From contig DASYXW010000095.1 of NCBI GenBank assembly GCA_035934405.1, positions 1 to 15,560 on the forward strand: a stretch of 15,560 nt of DNA. The letters are read 5' to 3'. Positions 1 to 6,443 of the stretch are shown here, one piece after another. The position numbers and the translations under genes are program-made. Each line of letters begins with the position of its first letter. Positions within the stretch are counted from its first letter, which is position 1. This stretch comes from DASYXW01 sp035934405 (lineage in GTDB: Bacteria > Acidobacteriota > Terriglobia > UBA7540). A model generated the notes under the pieces. It did not search any database and had not been told where the DNA came from. It saw nothing but the letters and a program-made list of their open reading frames with translations.

Positions 1-1
1 G

Positions 2-973
2 CTGCTGGTGACCTGCGACGAAAGGCGTCAGCCGGCTGCCATGATGCTGCCGCTTGAGACGCATCACGTGCAGACAGTGCGCTACGCGGCGCAGGCGCAG
101 TTGCCGCTGCCGGCGCGCAAGCGGCTGTGGCAGGCTATCGCGCGCGCCAAGATCAGGGCGCAGGCGCGCCTGCTCGAAGAGCGAACCGGAAAAGATTGGG
201 GCCTGAGCATGATGGTCGACCGCGTGCGATCCGGCGACCCGGAGAACCTGGAAGCGCAGGCCGCGCGCATTTACTGGCCGCGCCTGCTGGGCGAAAGCTT
301 CCGGCGGTTGCCCCGATCCGATCGGGGGTCGAAAAGGGCTCACGCTGTCATTCTGAGCGAAGCGAAGAATCCCGGCATTTCAGAATCAAACAAATACAGA
401 GATCCTTCGTCGCCTCCGGCTCCTCAGGATGACACCCGGTTGCCTTCTCGTCAGGCCGTAGGTGACGGCTTGAATGCGCTCTTGAATTACGGTTACGCGG
501 TGCTGCGCGCCACGGTGGCGCGAGCCATCTGCGCGGCCGGGTTGCACCCCACCTTCGGCCTGCACCACCGCAACCGTTACGACGCTTTCTGTCTCGCCGA
601 CGATCTCATGGAGCCTTTCCGGCCGCTGGTGGATGGCGTGGTGGCGCGGTTGCTCAACGAGCGCGGGGAGAGCGTGGCGCTCGATCGCGAATCGAAGCGG
701 GCGTTGATTGAGCCGTTGCTGGGCCCCGATAGATCGGGGCGAGGCCGCTTCAGTTACCAAGGGGAGTGCCGCACGCTGTTCGATTGGCTGGCACGCATGA
801 CCTTTTCGCTCGCCGCCGTGGTGGGGGGCGAGGCGGCGCGAATCGAAATCCCCGAGCTTGTCTTGCCGGAAAATGCCGGGCTGAAGCCCGGCGCTACACG
901 CGGGGAAGGTCGTGCTGCGAATCTTAAGGCGCATGAAGATGCCGTCAGCGGAACGGTGAACGACGATGCCTGA
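2..973 (+). CDS. cas1: Cas1 CRISPR integrase, type II-C-like, 5' end cut by window
   Basis: Metal-dependent integrase that, with Cas2, inserts new spacers at the leader-repeat junction. The frame is open from base 2 (Leu-Leu-Val-Thr-Cys-Asp-Glu), matching the LLTCDE segment in the middle of type II-C Cas1. About 75 N-terminal residues are therefore missing, and the GTG at 8 is not the start. Family landmarks are intact: the helix with the catalytic Glu (LEAQAARIYW), NALLNYGYAVLRATVAR, the catalytic His in FGLHHRNRYDAF, and the acidic LADDLMEPFRP motif. It is longer than usual (about 300 residues in the family). About 50 extra residues lie between GESFRR (ends 306) and GDGLNALLNYGY (from 461), there is a short insert at LLGPDRSGRGR, and a tail of about 34 residues follows the usual IPELVLP ending. 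All three coincide with palindromic repeats. Its stop overlaps cas2 by 8 nt. Confidence 0.93.
   Translation: MLVTCDERRQPAAMMLPLETHHVQTVRYAAQAQLPLPARKRLWQAIARAKIRAQARLLEERTGKDWGLSMMVDRVRSGDPENLEAQAARIYWPRLLGESFRRLPRSDRGSKRAHAVILSEAKNPGISESNKYRDPSSPPAPQDDTRLPSRQAVGDGLNALLNYGYAVLRATVARAICAAGLHPTFGLHHRNRYDAFCLADDLMEPFRPLVDGVVARLLNERGESVALDRESKRALIEPLLGPDRSGRGRFSYQGECRTLFDWLARMTFSLAAVVGGEAARIEIPELVLPENAGLKPGATRGEGRAANLKAHEDAVSGTVNDDA
311..327. repeat. Interspersed palindrome, family A copy 1, inside cas1
   Basis: CCCCGATC-C-GATCGGGG is a perfect inverted repeat with a 1-base centre. It is translated in frame as part of the extra cas1 segment. The same motif recurs at 723-740 and, more degenerate, at 1753-1770. 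Confidence 0.75.
346..434. repeat. 89-bp interspersed repeat with inverted ends, inserted in cas1
   Basis: The segment starts TGTCATTCTGAG and ends CTCAGGATGACA, 12-bp terminal inverted repeats with one mismatch. The internal part CTGAGCGAAGCGAAGAATCC is of the 'GAGCGAAGCGAAG' type that I recall as abundant between genes in Acidobacteria. In another frame it gives the peptide HSERSEESRHF, often seen in over-predicted ORFs from such genomes. A related piece in inverse orientation (TTCGCTCCGCTCAGGA) lies at 8314-8329. Here it is translated within the Cas1 insertion. Confidence 0.75.
723..740. repeat. Interspersed palindrome, family A copy 2, inside cas1
   Basis: GCCCCGAT-AG-ATCGGGGC, 8-bp perfect arms, read in frame as Gly-Pro-Asp-Arg-Ser-Gly-Arg between the conserved LLNERGE and YQGECRTLFDW parts of Cas1. 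Confidence 0.7.
875..897. repeat. Short palindrome with GCTAC tail (family B copy 1), in the cas1 3' tail
   Basis: GCCGGGC-TGAA-GCCCGGC followed directly by GCTAC. Related arm-loop-arm-GC(T/C)AC units occur at 6947-6969 and 8349-8370. It encodes AGLKPGAT just after the normal Cas1 C-terminal motif, so it may have lengthened the protein by moving the stop codon. Confidence 0.7.
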
Positions 974-1310
974 GCGGCGATTCGCGCTATCCGGTTATCG
1001 CGCTATGTGGCTGTTTGCCATGTTTGACCTGCCAGTGGACGACAAGGACCTGCGGCGAGAGTACGCCCAGTTCCGCAAGGCGCTGCTGCGCCGGGGCTTC
1101 ACCATGATGCAGTATTCGGTGTACGCGCACTACGTGCCCAGCGAAGATGTGGACGAGATGCTGCGGCGGCACGTCCACGCCGCGCTGCCCAGTCACGGGC
1201 AGGTGCGTCTGATCTCGGTGACCGACCGGCAGTACGAAAAGATGGAGATTTATTTTGGCAGAAAACGCAAGCCGGTGGAGGATCCGCCGCAGCAACTGGC
1301 GTTTTTTTAG
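966..1310 (+). CDS. cas2: Cas2 adaptation protein
   Basis: Small ferredoxin-like-fold subunit that dimerises and bridges two Cas1 dimers in the spacer-integration complex. The 114-residue length is normal. The first strand carries MFDLP with the conserved Asp (residue 21). RRGFTMMQYSVYAHYV and the LISVTDRQYEKM segment match type II-C Cas2, and the protein ends QQLAFF, resembling the QLLLF-like end of the Neisseria protein. The ATG lies 8 nt inside the end of cas1, indicating coupled translation. A GGTGA stretch about 7 nt upstream could serve as a weak ribosome-binding site. The CRISPR array begins 51 nt downstream. Confidence 0.92.
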   Translation: MPERRFALSGYRAMWLFAMFDLPVDDKDLRREYAQFRKALLRRGFTMMQYSVYAHYVPSEDVDEMLRRHVHAALPSHGQVRLISVTDRQYEKMEIYFGRKRKPVEDPPQQLAFF

Positions 1311-1326
1311 CCGGCGGCAGAGGGTT

Positions 1327-1359
1327 ATCCCCTCGGGCCTGAGTCAGGTCCGAGGGGAT
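1327..1359. other. 15-bp stem-loop between cas2 and the CRISPR array
   Basis: Arms 1327-1341 and 1345-1359 (ATCCCCTCGG... paired with ...CCGAGGGGAT) form a 15-bp stem with one G-U pair and a 3-nt loop. It ends 2 nt before the first repeat. No T-run follows on either strand, so it is not a textbook intrinsic terminator. If the array is transcribed leftward, the stem would lie directly after the last repeat and could mark the 3' end of the precursor. Confidence 0.7.
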
Positions 1360-1361
1360 GT

Positions 1362-1529
1362 AGTGTATCTCAGCCGCGATTCCCGGCAAACCATAGCCGT
1401 CACGGTGCGGACCTTAAAGCCCTTCGGAGTGTATCTCAGCCGCGATTCCCGGCAAACCATAGCCTCCGGAGAGTTCGATTCTCTCTAGGTCCAAGTGTAT
1501 CTCAGCCGCGATTCCCGGCAAACCATAGC
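1362..1529 (-). CRISPR. Minimal CRISPR array, 3 repeats and 2 spacers (type II-C-like)
   Basis: Three identical 36-bp repeats at 1362-1397, 1428-1463 and 1494-1529, separated by 30-bp spacers at 1398-1427 and 1464-1493. The 36/30 spacing is typical for type II. On the plus strand the repeat begins AGTGTATCTCAGCCGC and ends CGGCAAACCATAGC. Read on the minus strand it begins GCTATGG and ends ATACACT, comparable to type II-C repeats that begin GCT or GTT and end in a -10-like TACAAT or TACTCT. I therefore assign crRNA sense to the minus strand; this is inference. No tracrRNA or cas9 is seen in the window. Confidence 0.92.
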
Positions 1530-1639
1530 AGCCCTGACCGGCCCCCCTTTTCTGGGGTTCTGCACCAAATCGATTGTGAATTCAGCGGTTCGGTTCGCTC
1601 CGGGCCAGAAAAGGGGGGGCCGGTCAGGGCGGCTATGGT
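1522..1639. repeat. Large imperfect inverted repeat overlapping the last CRISPR repeat
   Basis: Left arm 1522-1555 (ACCATAGC, a, GCCCTGACCGG, six C, TTTTCTGG) pairs with right arm 1605-1639, whose reverse complement differs only by one substitution and one extra C. The loop is 49 nt (1556-1604). The first 8 bases of the left arm are the last 8 bases of CRISPR repeat 3. With the array read on the minus strand, this occupies the leader position. It could be a MITE-like insertion or a structured leader. Confidence 0.8.
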
Positions 1640-1880
1640 CTGGGGCTCGAAGGGGGCGCAGGGTCTCGCCGGCGCTGCCGCGCCGATGGCAGATTCCAAA
1701 TCGCAAGTTGCAGAGTAAGCGCCGCACCAGTGGCGCATGGGAAAGAAGATCCGTCCCGATGCCTCGGGGCGCTGCCCACTGCGGTCAATCAAGCGGTCAA
1801 TCAAACGGTCAGAATCTTGAGCCTGGGGAACGCGGCGCGGTAGAGGCGGTCGTTCCAGCGCTGCATTCATCGCCATCAGC
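1640..1880. other. Non-coding stretch with small repeats
   Basis: No convincing gene. It contains a degenerate family A palindrome at 1753-1770 (GTCCCGAT ... TCGGGGC) and a tandem 12-mer, CGGTCAATCAAG then CGGTCAATCAAA, at 1782-1805 with a partial third unit. Open frames here have no recognisable domain and read through the repeats. Confidence 0.5.
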
Positions 1881-2513
1881 CTATTTGCGACGTGGAGATT
1901 CCTTACGAACATCCGCCGCCGGCTTTCCGCGCGCGAACATGGTTCCATCCCACCGTTTCATCAAGTCCAGGTGAATGTCGAACTGGTCGAGCGTTCTCAT
2001 AACAATATGGTTCACCACGTCGTCCAGGGTTCGCGGATGATTATAGAAAGCGGGCACGGGCGGCAAGATCACCACGCCCAGGCGGGACAGCTTCAGCATG
2101 TTTTCAAGATGAATGGCCTGGAGCGGCGCCTCGCGTACCACCAGCACCAGCTTGCGCCGCTCTTTGAGCATGACATCCGCGGCGCGATGAATGAGCTGGT
2201 CGCCGTAGCCATGAGCGATGGCGGCAAGAGTCCGCACGCTGCACGGGCAAACCACCATTCCGGAGGTCACAAAAGAACCGCTCGAGATCGCGGCGCCTTG
2301 GTCGTCCGCGGCATAGCTATGGGCCGCCATTTCCTTTACCTGCTCCACGGTGTAGGGGGTCTCGTGAACCAACGTCCGGCAGCCCCATTTGCTCATGACG
2401 AGATGCGTTTCCACGTCAGACCCTTGAAGCGCTTGCAGGAGCCGGACACCGAAGATGGCGCCGCTGGAGCCACTGATCCCTACAATGAGCCTCTTGCGAT
2501 TTTCGTCATTCAT
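1881..2513 (-). CDS. ubiX: Flavin prenyltransferase, UbiX/Pad1 family
   Basis: Joins a dimethylallyl group to reduced FMN to make prenylated FMN, the cofactor of UbiD-type decarboxylases in ubiquinone, menaquinone or aromatic acid pathways. The 210 residues open with the Rossmann-like flavin-binding loop IVGISGSSGAIFGVRLLQAL. The family signatures SGSFVTSGMVVCPCSVRTLAAIAHG, RRKLVLVVREAPLQAIHLENMLKLSRLGVVILPPVPAFYN and the C-terminal VNHIVMRTLDQFDI are present. The start is ATG at 2513, with AAGGA 9 nt upstream. No ubiD lies in the window. The segment just upstream is a decayed transporter end, so an earlier operon partner may have been lost. The cofactor role is firm by family; the pathway served is unknown. 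Confidence 0.92.
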   Translation of the reverse strand: MNDENRKRLIVGISGSSGAIFGVRLLQALQGSDVETHLVMSKWGCRTLVHETPYTVEQVKEMAAHSYAADDQGAAISSGSFVTSGMVVCPCSVRTLAAIAHGYGDQLIHRAADVMLKERRKLVLVVREAPLQAIHLENMLKLSRLGVVILPPVPAFYNHPRTLDDVVNHIVMRTLDQFDIHLDLMKRWDGTMFARGKPAADVRKESPRRK

Positions 2514-2559
2514 GCGGAATGTCCTTGCGCTCCTCCTGCATCAACGGGGCGGGAGCCTG

Positions 2560-2735
2560 TTACCGGATGCCGAGCAGCGGCCAGGAGAATGGAACGGCAG
2601 GAGCACAACCAGCGACTCGAAAATGGTCAAATAGATCCCCATCTTGACCATATCGCGGGCATCGAAGTACCCGTAGAAGTAGCCGGTCACGATGACCGCG
2701 GACTGATTCTGGTGTCTCGTCCCGAGCCTAGCCGC
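2560..2735 (-). pseudogene. 3' remnant of a DASS/SLC13-type anion transporter, frameshifted
   Basis: On the minus strand, immediately after the stop of the DUF2911 gene, an open frame reads NQSAVIVTGYFYGYFDAR then DMVKMGIYLTIFESLVVLL. This resembles the last two membrane segments of divalent-anion:sodium symporters. Near 2595-2603 the frame must shift by one base, after which PFSWPLLGIR and a stop (TAA, 2560-2562) follow, the usual ending of that family. No start codon or upstream body remains, so only about 55 codons survive. The family assignment rests on recalled C-terminal motifs. The hydrophobic pattern and the frame-split ending support a broken gene rather than a small real one. Confidence 0.6.
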
Positions 2736-3344
2736 CTAGTCCGCGAGCGTCACCTTGATCGGAGCCGTCAGCGCCAGGTTGCCCCAGTGCACCAGCAGCG
2801 TGACGCTCTTCGGGTCTTGCTTGGGATAGGAGAGGGTGATAGTCAGCTTGTCCGCGATACCATCCGCTTTGGCCACCGTCATCGGCGCTTCAAACTCGAT
2901 CGGCGCCTTCTGAATCTCAAACGCGTCTCCGCGGTTCTCTAACACCTTGGCGGGGTCGATGAAGGCCAGACTCCACTCGGCGCCGTCGGCCGAGCGGTGC
3001 AAGCCTAGGAAGTACGCGCCCACCGGCACGCTCTTGCCGGCGATTTCGAGGGGCAGCTCGGTCTGCAATTCCGTCCAGAAATTGCTTCCCATCCGCCACA
3101 CGTGTCCCTTGGTCATAGCATCGAACTTGGCCGGGGCTTCGTAAATCTTCTTCCACACCGGACGCCCGTAGTTGAACGCAAACTCACCGGCGGCGGTGTT
3201 CGCCGTATCGTTCCAATAGAGGACGCGGGCCGAGCCGCGATCGTCGGGCGAGCCGCCCTCGGCGGAGATGACGATCTTCGATTGCGCGGCGGCGCAGGTC
3301 GCGAGCAGAATCATGCCGCCCGCGAGCAATGAGTGAGTCTTCAT
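2736..3344 (-). CDS. Secreted DUF2911 family protein
   Basis: Protein of 202 residues with an N-terminal signal peptide (MKTHSLLAGGMILLATCAAAQ, cleavage near residue 20), so probably periplasmic. The body fits DUF2911: a GRPVWKKIY segment, KGHVWRMGSNFWTELQTEL, then the hallmark IAGKSVPVGAYFLGL, and a C-terminal WGNLALTAPIKV beta segment. The biochemical role of the family is not known to me. The start was set at ATG 3344 because the signal peptide begins there and AGGAG lies 6 nt upstream; the longer frame back to 3437 has neither. It stands alone after tRNA-Glu, on the same strand as ubiX. Confidence 0.82.
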   Translation of the reverse strand: MKTHSLLAGGMILLATCAAAQSKIVISAEGGSPDDRGSARVLYWNDTANTAAGEFAFNYGRPVWKKIYEAPAKFDAMTKGHVWRMGSNFWTELQTELPLEIAGKSVPVGAYFLGLHRSADGAEWSLAFIDPAKVLENRGDAFEIQKAPIEFEAPMTVAKADGIADKLTITLSYPKQDPKSVTLLVHWGNLALTAPIKVTLAD

Positions 3345-3451
3345 GGTTTTCTCCTTTTCCTGTCTTCGATTTGCGCCCTCCGGCAAGAGCACTCCAGCGC
3401 GCGCCTGCGGCGGTCGGGGGAAGGCTTGACAGCCCACACGGTGCGTTCTTC

Positions 3452-3526
3452 TGGTAGCGCTACCGGGAATCGAACCCGGGTTTTGAGATTGAGAATCTCA
3501 CGTCCTAACCCCTAGACGATAGCGCC
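3452..3526 (-). tRNA. tRNA-Glu (anticodon CTC), CCA encoded
   Basis: The reverse complement folds as a standard cloverleaf. The acceptor is GGCGCTA with TAGCGCT (one G-U pair at position 1-72). The D-arm GTCTAGGGGTTAGGAC is typical of tRNA-Glu. The anticodon arm is TGAGA-TTCTCAA-TCTCA with anticodon CTC. A 4-nt variable loop, T-arm CCGGG-TTCGATT-CCCGG, discriminator A and a genomic CCA (3452-3454) complete it. The body is 72 nt, as expected for Glu. Confidence 0.96.
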
Positions 3527-3533
3527 GCAAAAG

Positions 3534-3641
3534 CAGTTCTCAGTTGTCAGTTATCCGTTATCAGTTGCTCGACCTTCACTGTCTCGTGGGCCACAAGACA
3601 AGAATACAACAGACAGGCTGCTAACTGGCCACTAACCACTA
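3534..3641. repeat. Degenerate short-unit repeats between tRNA-Glu and pmbA
   Basis: 3534-3567 is a run of CAGTT(n)TCAGTTAT-like units (on the minus strand AACTGATAAC, ATAACTGAC, AACTGAGAAC). 3620-3641, read on the minus strand from the pmbA stop codon, is TAGTGGTTAGTGGCCAGTTAG. A relative lies at 11476-11503. No gene or clear promoter is seen between 3527 and 3638. Confidence 0.5.
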
Positions 3642-4976
3642 GAACTTTGTCGTCGAGGAAAAATTGAAATCCCGCACCTTCATTGCCGGGACGACCATCT
3701 CAAACGATTCCTCGCCGGCGGCGCGCTCGGGCGCGCTCATGGCTTCTACCTGGCTGAGCATTTCGATGAGACTCTGGTTGAAGCGGAAGTTCTTCACTCC
3801 GTGCCTCACTTCGCCGTCCTCGATCCAGAACGTGCCGTCGCGCGTCATGCCGGTGACGATTTTCTGATAGGGGTCCACCTCGCGGATGTACCAAAGCCGG
3901 GTGATGAGGAGGCCACGCTCGGTTGAGCCGATCATCTCGTCGGTGGTCGCCGCGCCGCCCTCGACCACGATGTTCATGGGCGCCTCGCCGATCTCATTGG
4001 GCAGCGGGAAACCGTGCCCTGTAGGCTCTTTGCCTAGCTTAGCTGCTGTGGCGCGGGCATAGACCAGGTTCTTCACCACGCCGCCTTCGACGAGCGAGAC
4101 GGGCCGGCGCGGCGCGCCTTCGCCGTCAAACGGGGCACCCGTCTGCGCATGATGAAACACGTCGTCGTGAATGGTAATGTTCGAGCCGAAAAGCTTCTGC
4201 CCTACCCGGCCGGTAAAGCAGCTCCGCTGCTCAGCCACGGCCAGGCCGCTGAAGTCGAGCACGAGGAATCCCAGCAGGTCGAGGACCGCAGCGGGTTCGA
4301 GGATCACGGTGTACTTGTCCGGCTCGATCTCGCTCGGATCGTGGCTTTGGAGCGCCTTGCGCGCGGCGCGGTCGGCCAGCGAGGCGGGGTCGAGCGCGCC
4401 CGAACGCGGGTCGGTTCTCTTCGCCCAGCCCGAGCTATTCGGTCCCAGCATGGTCACGGAGAATTCGGAAGTGGTCTCCTCGTGAAAGGCGCGCAGGCCG
4501 AGCGAATTGTACAGCGCTGCCACACTGCCGCCGATCGCGAAAACGCCGGCTGCCGTCAGATGATCGCCCTGAGCGCGGCGGATAACCTGGGCGATAGTCG
4601 CGGCGCGGGCCTGCGGAGTGAGGTTGATAGTTTCGGGGTGGAAGCGGCTGACGGCCTGATACGTCTGAGGACCCGGCATCGGCAGCAGGCCAGGGTCGGG
4701 AGGCTGAGTGCGGGCGAGCTCCAGGGCCGATTCGCAGACGCGCCGGATGGAATCGTCGTCAAGCCGGTCGGTGGAGGCGCGGGCGGTGCGATGATCCGAT
4801 ACCGCGCGCACCGAGAGCATCGTGCCTTGCTCGGTCATGTTCTGGTGAATAGTATTGTTGGCGAAGCGGGTGAGCGAGTAGGCGGTGGAGGTGATAAGCG
4901 CCTCCGTTTCCCCCGCAGCGGAGTACTTGAGGACCTTTTCGAAAAGTTCGTCGGCGCGTCGTTGGTTCAGCATCAT
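3639..4976 (-). CDS. pmbA: TldE/PmbA, non-catalytic partner of the TldD metalloprotease
   Basis: Partner subunit of the TldD/TldE heterodimeric protease, known in E. coli for maturing microcin B17 and degrading CcdA. The 445 residues match PmbA (about 450). The N-terminal domain includes SLTRFANNTIHQNMTEQGTM, the typical mid-protein part is ALYNSLGLRAFHEETTSEFSV, and the C-terminal domain has KLGKEPTGHGFPLPNEIGEAP and TRDGTFWIEDGEVRHGVKNFRFNQS. No HExxxH motif is present, as expected for the TldE subunit. It lies 12 nt after the tldD stop on the same strand, so the two are almost certainly co-transcribed. ATG 4976 is followed at once by a second ATG, and either could be used. The cytosolic substrate here is unknown; no RiPP precursor is evident nearby. 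Confidence 0.9.
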   Translation of the reverse strand: MMLNQRRADELFEKVLKYSAAGETEALITSTAYSLTRFANNTIHQNMTEQGTMLSVRAVSDHRTARASTDRLDDDSIRRVCESALELARTQPPDPGLLPMPGPQTYQAVSRFHPETINLTPQARAATIAQVIRRAQGDHLTAAGVFAIGGSVAALYNSLGLRAFHEETTSEFSVTMLGPNSSGWAKRTDPRSGALDPASLADRAARKALQSHDPSEIEPDKYTVILEPAAVLDLLGFLVLDFSGLAVAEQRSCFTGRVGQKLFGSNITIHDDVFHHAQTGAPFDGEGAPRRPVSLVEGGVVKNLVYARATAAKLGKEPTGHGFPLPNEIGEAPMNIVVEGGAATTDEMIGSTERGLLITRLWYIREVDPYQKIVTGMTRDGTFWIEDGEVRHGVKNFRFNQSLIEMLSQVEAMSAPERAAGEESFEMVVPAMKVRDFNFSSTTKF

Positions 4977-4988
4977 TCACTCAATCGC

Positions 4989-6443
4989 TCAATCGTACGC
5001 CACTCCAACTTTTACCTTGCGAAACCGCGCCGGGGCGGCGCCGTGACCCGTGCCCATCGTCTGCATGGGCTGGCCCTTGCCGCAATTCGGCGTGCCCCAC
5101 AATGTCCAGTGTTCCGGGCCGCAGATAGCGTCACAGGAGTTCCAGAACTCCGTCGTGATGCCGCCGTAGCTGGGATTTTTGAGCATCCGTAGGCGCTTGC
5201 CGTGCTTGATTTCCCAGCCGATTTCGGTCCCGAACTGGAAGTTGTAACGCCGGTCGTCAATCGACCAGCTCCGGTTGGTTTCCATGTAGATGCCGTCGTC
5301 CGTGTCGGTGATAAGGTCCTCAAGACTTCCGTGTCCGGGCAGCAGGCTGACGTTGGTCATGCGGATGAGCGGGATGCGGTTCCAGCCTTCGGCGCGCATG
5401 GAGCCCGAGGAGCGCACCTGGCTGATGGAAGCGGCCGATTCGCGGGAACTGAGGTAGCCGACAAAGAGACCCTCTTTGATGATGGGTGTCGATTGCGCCG
5501 GCACGCCTTCGTCGTCGTAGGCAAAGGTCCCTAGCCCAGGGCCGTGGGCTACAGTGGCGTCGGCGACCACGTTGACGATGGCGGAGCCGTATTGCAGCGT
5601 CCCAAGCTTTTCCGGCGTCAGGAAGCTCATGCCGGCGTAGTTGGCTTCGTCGCCGAGCACGCGGTCGAGCTCGATGGGGTGCCCGATGGACTCGTGAATC
5701 TGCAGGCCAAGCTGCGAGCCGCCCAGGATAACGTCCATCACGCCCTTCGGACATTGGTCGGCCTTGTGCAACGCCACGCACTCTTCCGCCACGCGTGGCG
5801 CGTTCGCGACGAGGTCGAGCTCGCCGATCAACTCATAGCCTTTGGTCTGATACTGGCCGCCGAAGGAGTTGGGGTAAGACCGCCGTTGGATTTCGTTCTC
5901 GGCGAAAGACGTGGCGGAATAGCCGACGCCCGTCTGCGTTTTGATCTGGCGAATGTCGGAGCCGAGGCTGGAAAGGAAAATCTGGTCAATGTGCCGGAAG
6001 TCCATCGCGCCTTCGGCAAGGGTGACACCCTGAACTTTGCGAAGCTCGGCGTCAACTTTCAGCAGCAGGTCGAGGCATGCGGAAACGGGCACAGCAAACG
6101 GGTCAATGCGGCAGGCCGCTTCCCATTGGTCTACGATTTTCGATTCCGGCGCGAGGTTCACGTCGTGGCTCTTCACCAGGGCGCTCGAACGCGCGATTTC
6201 GACCGCCAGGGCCGCGATGCGATCGACCGAGTCTCGCGTCAGGTCGTCGGTCGCGGCAAAGCCCCAAGCGCCGTCCGCAATCACGCGGACACCCAGGCCG
6301 AACGACTCCGAGTCGCGCACCTGTGCGGCCTGTCCATTCTTGGTGGAGAGGTAACGCTGCCGGATGTCCATCACGCGGACGTCGGCGTAACTCGCGCCTC
6401 GCGCGAGCGCGGTGTCCAGGGCTTGTTGGGCAAACTCTTTCAT
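4989..6443 (-). CDS. tldD: TldD zinc metalloprotease subunit
   Basis: Catalytic subunit of the TldD/TldE protease, which cleaves unfolded peptides threaded between the subunits. The zinc site is visible: HESIGH at residues 250-255 within LGLQIHESIGHPIELDR (HExxxH), plus the C-terminal Cys in WGTPNCGKGQPMQTMGTGHG. Other landmarks are GDEANYAGMSFLTPEKLG and the C-terminal IWE-type region MLKNPSYGGITTEFWNSCDAI. The frame extends upstream to a TTG at 6524, but MKEFAQQALDTAL at 6443 is the normal family N-terminus and gives 484 residues (E. coli about 480). No strong ribosome-binding site precedes it. A strong promoter lies about 260 nt upstream. Confidence 0.93.
   Translation of the reverse strand: MKEFAQQALDTALARGASYADVRVMDIRQRYLSTKNGQAAQVRDSESFGLGVRVIADGAWGFAATDDLTRDSVDRIAALAVEIARSSALVKSHDVNLAPESKIVDQWEAACRIDPFAVPVSACLDLLLKVDAELRKVQGVTLAEGAMDFRHIDQIFLSSLGSDIRQIKTQTGVGYSATSFAENEIQRRSYPNSFGGQYQTKGYELIGELDLVANAPRVAEECVALHKADQCPKGVMDVILGGSQLGLQIHESIGHPIELDRVLGDEANYAGMSFLTPEKLGTLQYGSAIVNVVADATVAHGPGLGTFAYDDEGVPAQSTPIIKEGLFVGYLSSRESAASISQVRSSGSMRAEGWNRIPLIRMTNVSLLPGHGSLEDLITDTDDGIYMETNRSWSIDDRRYNFQFGTEIGWEIKHGKRLRMLKNPSYGGITTEFWNSCDAICGPEHWTLWGTPNCGKGQPMQTMGTGHGAAPARFRKVKVGVAYD

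Noticed and set aside
1327..1359. Intrinsic terminator of cas1-cas2
   Set aside because: The stem is strong but no T-run follows on either strand, so it is listed only as a stem-loop.
1495..1974. Open frames across the CRISPR array and inverted repeat on both strands
   Set aside because: They start inside CRISPR repeats and run through palindromes. No recognisable protein; the array explains the DNA better.
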